A stretch of DNA of 64,000 nucleotides from assembly GCF_002090155.1 (NCBI RefSeq), contig NZ_BBRM01000002.1, positions 62,001-126,000 of the forward strand, read 5' to 3'. Under the pieces are notes generated by a model. That model worked only from the letters and a program-made list of their open reading frames with translations, did no database searches and was not told the DNA's origin. Numbering within the stretch: position 1 is the stretch's first letter; each line of letters begins with the position of its first letter. This DNA is from Demequina sp. NBRC 110056. GTDB lineage: Bacteria > Actinomycetota > Actinomycetes > Actinomycetales > Demequinaceae. Of the stretch, positions 57,960 through 64,000 are shown piece by piece. The position numbers and the translations under genes are program-made.

Positions 57960-59161
57960 TGGGGGCGGGTCACTCGCACGGGCTCGAACGGGCGCCCCAG
58001 GCGTCCGAGCGCACGACGATCATCCTGTCGTCCATCGTCGGCGCGGTGCTGTTCCTCACCGTGCTCGGCGCGATGGCGGTGTGGCCGACGGACTGGTCGT
58101 TCATGCGGTCGGTGCCGACGACGTACGAGGGAGCGACCTGGGTGTCCGTCGAGGTCGTCGACGTCGACCCGACCTCGGAGGCCGCGCAGGTCGTCGTGGA
58201 CGGCCAGGAGGACGCCGGTGCCCAGGAGCTCGCTGCGCCGGCGCTCGGCACCTCGGCGTACGAGGTCGGCGACCACATCCGCGCCCTCCAGCTCGACACC
58301 GGCGAGCTCATCTTCGGCGACTTCGAGCGCGACGGGCCGTTGCTGCTGCTGCTCGTCGTGTACGTGCTGCTGGTCGTCGCGATCGCCTGGTGGCGGGGGA
58401 TCGGCGCCCTGCTGGGCCTCGTCGCCGCCTTCGGGATCATCATCTTCTTCACGGTGCCGGCGCTGTTCGGCGGCGCCGATCCGCTCATCACCGGTCTCGT
58501 CACGGGCTCGGGTGCCCTCGCGGTGCTGCTGTACCTCGCGCATGGCTTCAACGCGCGCACCACGACGGCCTACCTCGGGACGCTCGCCGGCCTCACCATC
58601 ACCGCGCTGCTCGCGTGGTGGGCCGTGGACGCGTCCCGCCTCACGGGGCTGTGGTCCGAGGAGGGCAGCCACCTCGAGCTGTCCGGTCGCTCCGTCGACC
58701 TCCAGGGCCTCGTGCTGTGCGGCATCATCATCGCGGGCCTCGGCGTCCTCAACGACGTCACCGTGACCCAGGCGTCCGCCATCTGGGAGCTGCGAGCGGC
58801 GCGCCCCGAGATCTCCCGCTGGAACCTCTTCCAGCGCGGCATGCGCATCGGCCGCGACCACATCGCGTCGACGGTCTACACGATCGCCTTCGCCTACGTG
58901 GGCGCCGCGTTGCCGACGATCATGCTCATCAGCCTCTACGACGCCTCGTTGGGAACGACGCTCACGGGCGCGGAGATCGCCGAGGAGGTGGTCCGCACGC
59001 TGGTGTCCTCGATCGGCCTCGTGCTCGCGGTGCCGCTGACCACCGGGATCGGTGCGCTGGTGGTGGGCCAGCATGCGATCGCCGAGGAGGACGTCATGGG
59101 CGACGAGCCTCGCGATGAGCCGCGCGACGAGCCTCGCAGCGAGTCGCCGGAACCCGCCTGA
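57959..59161 (+). CDS. YibE/F family membrane protein
   Basis: 400 aa, about eight membrane segments; GIGALLGLVAAFGIIIFF, GLGVLNDVTVTQASAIWEL and GRDHIASTVYTIAFAYVGAALP are the YibE/F core. Function unknown; some members are linked to export. The tail contains a threefold DEPR repeat. Confidence 0.9.
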   Translation: MGAGHSHGLERAPQASERTTIILSSIVGAVLFLTVLGAMAVWPTDWSFMRSVPTTYEGATWVSVEVVDVDPTSEAAQVVVDGQEDAGAQELAAPALGTSAYEVGDHIRALQLDTGELIFGDFERDGPLLLLLVVYVLLVVAIAWWRGIGALLGLVAAFGIIIFFTVPALFGGADPLITGLVTGSGALAVLLYLAHGFNARTTTAYLGTLAGLTITALLAWWAVDASRLTGLWSEEGSHLELSGRSVDLQGLVLCGIIIAGLGVLNDVTVTQASAIWELRAARPEISRWNLFQRGMRIGRDHIASTVYTIAFAYVGAALPTIMLISLYDASLGTTLTGAEIAEEVVRTLVSSIGLVLAVPLTTGIGALVVGQHAIAEEDVMGDEPRDEPRDEPRSESPEPA

Positions 59162-59189
59162 TTGCTAGGGGTTTCGCACCTCCTCTGGG

Positions 59190-59273
59190 TATCATGAACC
59201 CCAAGCGCACGCCTCGGCCGCGGGGGTGCCTGACAACGTCTGTCGATGATCCCCGAGGTCAGGACTCCTGACC
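59190..59273 (+). other. Structured leader of the GH5 gene, type unassigned
   Basis: After a weak TATCAT -10 candidate (59190-59195) the leader can pair CCTCGG/CCGAGG (59212-59217, 59253-59258) or instead form the hairpin GGTCAGG/CCTGACC (59257-59273), which cannot coexist fully. I do not recognise a riboswitch class. It may simply include the terminator of the preceding gene. Confidence 0.3.
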
Positions 59274-59291
59274 GTCCGAGAGGTGATCTGC

Positions 59292-60527
59292 GTGAGCACA
59301 CCACGACCACGCGGCACAGGCCGCTGGCCCACCACCCTCGTGTGGACGGTCGCGTGCGGCATCGGCGGAGCGGCCGTGGGTGTGGCGATCGCGGTGGCGC
59401 CCGCCGAGCGCGCGACCCCGGTCGAGGCGACCTCCGAGGCCTCGCAGGACGGGCACAGCGCCGCTCCCAGCCCGACGCCGTCACCCGACGTCCTCGACGG
59501 CTACGAGCTCGACGAGCTCCAGGAGACCCACGTCGAGGAGCTGCGCGCGTTCATCGGATGGCTCGAGGACAACGAGGCGACGGGGTACGTGGGCGAGGTC
59601 GGCTGGCCCCGCGACGGCGATCCCGCGTGGACCACGCTCGGCGAGGCCTGGTACACGCTTGCCGACAGCGCCGGGCTGTGGACCTCGGCATGGGCCGCCG
59701 GCTCGGCGTGGCCCGACCAGTACCCTCTGGTGACCTACGGCGACTCCGGAAGCGGATCGCTCGACACCGGCAGCGCTCAGGGCGAGGTGATCGAGGCGCT
59801 CGCGTCCGACGGCGGAGCCCGGCACGGCGTGAACCTCGCGGGCCTCGAGTTCGGCACCGGCGGGGCCTTCTCGAACGAGACCCCGGGCGAGCTCGGCGTG
59901 GACTACTTCGCGGAGCCGGTCGCGTCCTACGCGTGGCTCGCGCAGCGCGGCATCGACCTCGTGCGCCTGCCTGTGAGGTGGGAGAGGCTCCAGCCGGCGC
60001 TCGACGGTGAGCTCGATGCCGGCCAGGTGGAGATCGTCACGGCCCAGCTCGACGCCGCCGCAGCCGCCGGGATCGAGGTGATCCTCGATCTCCACAACTA
60101 CGGCGCCTACGTCACCCCTCATGGCGCCGCGCTGCTCGGCTCCGAGTGGCTGACGGAGGACCAGTTCGTCGACGTCTGGCTGCGGCTCGCCGACGCATGG
60201 GGCGACCACCCTGCGGTCGTGGGCTACGGGCTGATGAACGAGCCGCACGACATCGGCGGAGACTCCGCGACCGCCGCCGCCACCTGGGAGAGCGTCTCCC
60301 AGGCGGCGGTCGACGCGCTGAGGGCGGCCGGAGACGAGCGCCTCATCCTGGTGGCCGGCTACGACTGGTCGAGCCTCGCGCGGTGGGCGGGCACCCATCC
60401 GACCGGGTGGATCGACGACCCCGCCGACGCGTTCCGCTACGAGGCGCACCACTACTGGGACCAGCACGGCGCCGGCGAGTACTCGCAGAGCTACGCCGAC
60501 GAGCTCGCCGCGCTGACCGCCTCCTAG
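59292..60527 (+). CDS. Circularly permuted GH5-family glycoside hydrolase, membrane-anchored
   Basis: 411 aa. One membrane anchor (~14-36), then a Ser/Pro linker. Residues ~71-150 look like the C-terminal end of a GH5 barrel: RAFIGWLEDN, GYVGEVGWP with nucleophile candidate Glu102, and LWTSAWAAGSAWPDQYPL. Residues ~178-405 are the N-terminal part: HGVNLAGLEFG, LPVRWERLQP, ILDLHNYGAY, GLMNEPHD with acid/base Glu317, and AHHYWDQHGAGEYSQSYADE, then a stop. So the order is reversed, with no missing piece downstream. GTG 59292 follows GAGAGG; probably acts on beta-glucan at the cell surface. Confidence 0.88.
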   Translation: MSTPRPRGTGRWPTTLVWTVACGIGGAAVGVAIAVAPAERATPVEATSEASQDGHSAAPSPTPSPDVLDGYELDELQETHVEELRAFIGWLEDNEATGYVGEVGWPRDGDPAWTTLGEAWYTLADSAGLWTSAWAAGSAWPDQYPLVTYGDSGSGSLDTGSAQGEVIEALASDGGARHGVNLAGLEFGTGGAFSNETPGELGVDYFAEPVASYAWLAQRGIDLVRLPVRWERLQPALDGELDAGQVEIVTAQLDAAAAAGIEVILDLHNYGAYVTPHGAALLGSEWLTEDQFVDVWLRLADAWGDHPAVVGYGLMNEPHDIGGDSATAAATWESVSQAAVDALRAAGDERLILVAGYDWSSLARWAGTHPTGWIDDPADAFRYEAHHYWDQHGAGEYSQSYADELAALTAS

Positions 60528-61933
60528 GCGATCGCCGTCGCCACCGCCGTCGGGCCCGCCGTGGCCCCCGGGCCATCGGACGCGACCCTGGTCGGATCCG
60601 CCGCGAGCGACTCCTCCATGAGGCGCGCGACCTTGAGCCCGTCGCGCACCGCGTAGTTGGTGCCGCGGTCCTCGGGGAACACCTGCGAGAAGTTCGCGAG
60701 GAAGTATCCGGGAAGCGGCGTCTCCATCGCGGGGATCCGCGACTCGAAGGTCACGTCGACGATGTGCTGGGCGTTGCGGAACCGGAACACGTGCGACTCC
60801 GTGACGAGATCCCGCGAGAACTCGGGCAGCAGGCGCTCGAGGCCGCCGTACCAACGGTCGCGCAGAGCATCCTCATCCATCGTCATGATCTCGTCGTCGT
60901 TCTGGACGTAGTCACCCACGTAGTAGATGTACCGGCCGCCCGTGTTCTCCGCGCCGATCAGCGAGTCGAGGCTGAGGAACACGAGGAACGGGGCGTCGAG
61001 GTCGTGGATCTGGTGCCAATAGGTGTCGGTGATCGGCTCGCTCGTCGTGATCACCATGAGCGCTGCGCCCAGGTAGTCGATGTCCGTGAGCTGCTTCGAG
61101 TACTCGGGTGTCATCGCCGGGTGGCTCTGCGCGGCACGTGCCAGCGCGTTGCTGGGGATCGCACCCAGGACGGCGTCGAAGCGGCGCTCCTCGCCGTCGA
61201 TCACGAGCGCCGGCTTGCCGTCTGCCTCCGTGAAAGCCTGGATGGGGGTGCCCGGCCGCAGCACCGCGCCGCGCGCCTCGAGCTCCTCGATCCACCGGTC
61301 GACCATCACGCGGAAGCCACCCTCGAAGTAGCCGAGCCGCTCGGTCCGCTCGCCCTTGATCTTCGAGGTCTGGCGTACGTGGATGCGCGTCCACAGCCAC
61401 GCCATCGTGATCTTGTCCCAGTAGACGTCGAACTTGCCCACCAGCAGCGGCTTCCAGACGATGTCCGTGGCCCGCTTGCCGTTGACCTTGCACAGCCAGT
61501 CGTAGGCCGTCACGGTGGTCAGCGGCCGCCAGTCCTTGAGGGACAGCGTGCGCAGTCCGGTGAGTCCGGTGCGCACGCGGTCGATGAAGCGCAGCGGCTT
61601 GAACTGGAGCAGCTCGAGGGGCGTCGTGAAGCCGTACTGCTTGCCCTCGTGGAAGGCCTTGATCGAGCTCGGGTAGAAGTCGAGGCGATCGCGGATGCCG
61701 AGCTCCTCGGCCATCCCGATCATCCACTCGTCGGTCGTGTACAGGAAGTGGTAGGCGCGCTCGAGCGGGAAGCCGTCCGACAGCTCGAAGCCTGCGACGA
61801 GGCCTCCGAACGTCGGCGCAGCCTCGTAGACCTCGATGTGGTGGCCCGCCTTGGCGAGCTCGTAGGCGGCCGTGAGACCCGTGAAGCCCCCTCCGACGAT
61901 GGCGATGCGAGCGGGCGTGGTGGTGGCGTTCAT
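60524..61933 (-). CDS. FAD-dependent amine-oxidase-like protein (protoporphyrinogen-oxidase family)
   Basis: 469 aa. FAD motif IVGGGFTGLTAAYELAKAGH and EVYEAAPTFGGLV, C-terminal FAD site (GTNYAVRDGLKVARLM). Related to UDP-galactopyranose-mutase-like and desaturase-like oxidoreductases found in glycan clusters; real substrate unknown. Overlaps GtrA by ATGA and, tail to tail, the GH5 gene by 4 nt. Confidence 0.85.
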   Translation of the reverse strand: MNATTTPARIAIVGGGFTGLTAAYELAKAGHHIEVYEAAPTFGGLVAGFELSDGFPLERAYHFLYTTDEWMIGMAEELGIRDRLDFYPSSIKAFHEGKQYGFTTPLELLQFKPLRFIDRVRTGLTGLRTLSLKDWRPLTTVTAYDWLCKVNGKRATDIVWKPLLVGKFDVYWDKITMAWLWTRIHVRQTSKIKGERTERLGYFEGGFRVMVDRWIEELEARGAVLRPGTPIQAFTEADGKPALVIDGEERRFDAVLGAIPSNALARAAQSHPAMTPEYSKQLTDIDYLGAALMVITTSEPITDTYWHQIHDLDAPFLVFLSLDSLIGAENTGGRYIYYVGDYVQNDDEIMTMDEDALRDRWYGGLERLLPEFSRDLVTESHVFRFRNAQHIVDVTFESRIPAMETPLPGYFLANFSQVFPEDRGTNYAVRDGLKVARLMEESLAADPTRVASDGPGATAGPTAVATAIA

Positions 61934-62379
61934 GCTGCGGTCCTTTCCCTCGGGGTGGCGAACGTGACTCTCTTGTTGAGCGTGAACTGGAGCAGGAGGA
62001 CGACCGGCAGCGTGGCGGCCTTCGCCACGAGCGCGTCGACCCCGAAGCCGTCGATGAGGACGGCGAGCATGAGCGTGCTGACGACGAAGCCCACGCCGCC
62101 GACGAGCATGAAGGACAGGAAGCGGGCGACGATGCGGTCCGTGACCTTGAAGTTGAGGAGGCTGTTGGCGGTGAAGCTGAAGGCCATCCCCAGGAACGTC
62201 GACGTGGTGTTGGCGACGAGCGGGTGCCAGCCTGCGGGCCCGGCGAGCAGGGCGTACAGGCCCACGTCGATCACGACGGCGCCGCCGCCGATCAGGACGT
62301 AGAGGAGGAACCGTCGGTACCGCGAGAGCAGGCCGAGCAGGCCTGCGGGCTCGATCCGTGGGGTGGCCAATGCGTCCAT
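61930..62379 (-). CDS. GtrA-family flippase-like membrane protein
   Basis: 149 aa, four membrane segments; RFLLYVLIGGGAVVIDVGLYAL and ANSLLNFKVTDR are typical. GtrA proteins move lipid-linked sugars across the membrane or assist GT-C transferases, matching the transferase encoded next. Confidence 0.92.
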   Translation of the reverse strand: MDALATPRIEPAGLLGLLSRYRRFLLYVLIGGGAVVIDVGLYALLAGPAGWHPLVANTTSTFLGMAFSFTANSLLNFKVTDRIVARFLSFMLVGGVGFVVSTLMLAVLIDGFGVDALVAKAATLPVVLLLQFTLNKRVTFATPRERTAA

Positions 62380-62402
62380 CGGTGCCTCCTAGGTGGCGTG
62401 GG

Positions 62403-64000
62403 TCAGATCAGGGGAACGGTCATGGAGGCGGGCAGGTCCTCCTGGAAGCGATGCCAGCCGTACAGCCACGCGAAGTCGGCGAGGGTGCCGTCCCACGTGT
62501 GGGTCTCCGGGTCGAGCTCGGAGGCGATGTGCTCGAGGTACAGGTCGATCGGGTCGACGCCGACGTCGTGGACCTGGGCGAGCATCGTGAGCGTCGTCGC
62601 CGACCCGAGGCCGGGTGCATCGTCGGCGTAGGCGATGACGTCCGGGGTGATGGCGTCGAGGACGGCCGATGCGCGCTCCTCGCCGCCGAGCTCGTCGCGC
62701 AGGAGGGTGGGCACCAGGCGCAGCGCGTCCTCGCCGAACGTGTCCGCAGCGTCCCCCGTGAGAGACACGGCGGAGGCGAGCTCGCCGGACTCGGTGTACA
62801 CGACCCAGTTGGGCACCGTCCCGCGCTCGTCCACGAGGCGGGCGAGCAGCGCGTACCCGTCGTCGATGAGCTCGTCCCACGCGAACACCGGCATCTCGTC
62901 CGCGAGGCGCCGGTACAGCACGGGGTCGAAGTAGGACGGGTTCACGAGGCGGTCGTCGATCGAGCCGTCCGCTGACGAGTCCACGAGCGTCATGCCGTCA
63001 TACGTGAAGGTGCACTGCTCCCACCAGTCCACCGCGATCGAGTAGGCCTCGCGACGCAGGCTCTCGTCGTCCCACGCCGTGGCCGCGTCCAGCAGCAGCC
63101 CCATGAGTCGCTGGTCGGCGGCGCACACGGTGTCCGAGCTGCCGAGCTCGCCGCGTCCGAGGTCGTCGACGGCCCAGTGCCACGACGTCAGCCTGTCGCC
63201 GTCACGGTGGCGCAGATGGTCGCTGGTCCACTGCCAGATCCCGTCGAAGAGCACCTCGTCGTCCTGCGCGAGGGCCTGCTCGAGGGCGAGAGCCTGGTCG
63301 AGCGAGGTGGTCGACCCTGGCTGCAGCTCGAGCACCTGGCCGTAGGACACGACCCAGTCGTCGCGGAAGCGCTCCCACGCGTCCTGGAGCACGATCTGGT
63401 TGCGGCTCTTGACCTGCCACACCTGCGCCCAGTCGCCGTTGGTCGAGATGCGCTTGTCGAGGTCGATGAAGCTTGAGGTGCCATCCGTGTAGGACGCGAC
63501 GAGCGTGGAGTGCTCGAGGATGTCGTTCATGCGCGGGACGGTGCCCTGCGAGATCTGCTCGACGACCTCGTGGGTGAGCACCAGGTAGTCGACGTTGCGC
63601 CAGTCGTCGCCGTAGACGTCGCGCAGCTCGGGGTCGTACTCCGCGTTGAAGAAGTACATGGTGTCCGGGTACGGCCCCTCGATGGCGAGCTCCGGGTACG
63701 CGTAGTTGTCGCCCACGATGATCGATCCAGGCTCGACGCGCTGCTCGATCCAGGTGACGGCTGCGTCCTGGTTTCGCGTCTCGTCGACCTCGAGGTGCGC
63801 GCTGGTGCCCCACACGACGTAGGCCCCGCCAATGGTGACGAGCATCGCGGCGGCGGTGGCGGAGCGAAGCGCACCGGGGCGCAGCAGGCCCGTGAGCCGG
63901 GCGCCCAGCATGCCGACGCCGATGGCGAGGAAGGGCAGCAGCGGGGCGATGTAGAGGTCGATCACGATGCCGCCGCGAGCGAGGAACGCCACGTAGCCGA
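62403..64000 (-). CDS. Membrane glycosyltransferase (GT39-like) fused to a degenerate GH8 domain (5' end outside window)
   Basis: C-terminal >530 aa of a larger protein; the frame is open to the right edge. Two or more membrane segments, then the exoplasmic tail of a PMT/GT-C transferase (DAAVTWIEQRVEPGSIIVGDNYAYP). From ~190 comes a GH8-like helical domain (FDGIWQWTSDHL, SSDTVCAADQRLMGLLLDA, NPSYFDPVLYRRLADE). Where active GH8 enzymes have SEGxxYG with the acid Glu, this reads TSLDQALAL, so catalysis is doubtful. Probably extends a surface glycan. Confidence 0.8.
   Translation of the reverse strand, partial: GYVAFLARGGIVIDLYIAPLLPFLAIGVGMLGARLTGLLRPGALRSATAAAMLVTIGGAYVVWGTSAHLEVDETRNQDAAVTWIEQRVEPGSIIVGDNYAYPELAIEGPYPDTMYFFNAEYDPELRDVYGDDWRNVDYLVLTHEVVEQISQGTVPRMNDILEHSTLVASYTDGTSSFIDLDKRISTNGDWAQVWQVKSRNQIVLQDAWERFRDDWVVSYGQVLELQPGSTTSLDQALALEQALAQDDEVLFDGIWQWTSDHLRHRDGDRLTSWHWAVDDLGRGELGSSDTVCAADQRLMGLLLDAATAWDDESLRREAYSIAVDWWEQCTFTYDGMTLVDSSADGSIDDRLVNPSYFDPVLYRRLADEMPVFAWDELIDDGYALLARLVDERGTVPNWVVYTESGELASAVSLTGDAADTFGEDALRLVPTLLRDELGGEERASAVLDAITPDVIAYADDAPGLGSATTLTMLAQVHDVGVDPIDLYLEHIASELDPETHTWDGTLADFAWLYGWHRFQEDLPASMTVPLI

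Noticed and set aside
59190-59273. c-di-GMP or c-di-AMP riboswitch before the glycosidase
   Set aside because: None of the conserved core sequences of these classes are visible.
59524-60527. GH5 gene broken by a frameshift
   Set aside because: The frame is open throughout, the missing half is present at the N-terminus, and the convergent gene begins at the stop.

Overview
The window reads as a chromosomal segment of a high-GC Gram-positive bacterium (Actinomycetota). The gene order hrcA-dnaJ-rsmE-HIT-phoH-ybeY-CNNM-era, the zur/glyS neighbourhood, GTG starts, 4-nt start/stop overlaps and many leaderless starts suggest Micrococcales (Cellulomonas/Demequina-like). That placement is inference. 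I see no rRNA, tRNA, insertion sequence, prophage or CRISPR array. Coding density is very high and no gap between genes reaches 300 bp.

Layout. 2-9040 (+): one run of overlapping genes for nitrite reduction (nirBD), siroheme (cysG, hemD, cbiX) and molybdenum cofactor (moeB, moeA, moaC, mobA, DUF6457, moaD). 9048-14841 (-): molybdate uptake (modE-like, modA, modB, modC), a membrane protein, and moaA-moaE-mogA. Together these supply siroheme to nitrite reductase and the Mo cofactor presumably needed by a nitrate reductase outside the window. 14936-22415: a PH-domain membrane protein, the circular-permuted ATP-grasp / alpha-E / transglutaminase operon, and two adjacent secreted SLH-domain D,D-carboxypeptidase-like proteins, one of which appears to start at ATC. 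22661-36224: leuS, degV, comEA-comEC (DNA uptake), holA, rpsT, an orphan MazF-like protein, a GGDEF-EAL protein, lepA, hemW. 36404-37710: three adjacent DUF4870 genes. 37757-45312: a CIRCE-controlled hrcA-dnaJ run through era. 45441-48082: a 43-aa membrane protein, then leuA behind a leader-peptide attenuator, then an acetyltransferase. 48212-50957: an oxidoreductase/DUF4386 operon divergent from a TetR gene. Five copies of one palindrome in these promoters link it to the distant 43-aa gene. 51007-53260: recO, uppS and a DedA-like gene. 53260-56327: a zinc-uptake operon with its own zur and a Zur box. 56486-64000: glyS, a YibE/F protein, and a glycan locus.

Most unusual features. (1) The GH5 glycosidase at 59292-60527 has its C-terminal half, with the nucleophile motif, placed before the N-terminal half: a circular permutation. 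Next to it is a membrane glycosyltransferase fused to a GH8-like domain that has lost its acid residue. (2) The decamer GGCCGATGCG occurs 16 times in 64 kb, far above chance, in a window that also carries competence genes. (3) Two related ~150-bp nested palindromic elements (36244-36391 and 51753-51906) share ends and an inner hairpin; a third cruciform of another type lies at 15552-15622. (4) The TetR regulon just described has operators placed between -35 and -10.
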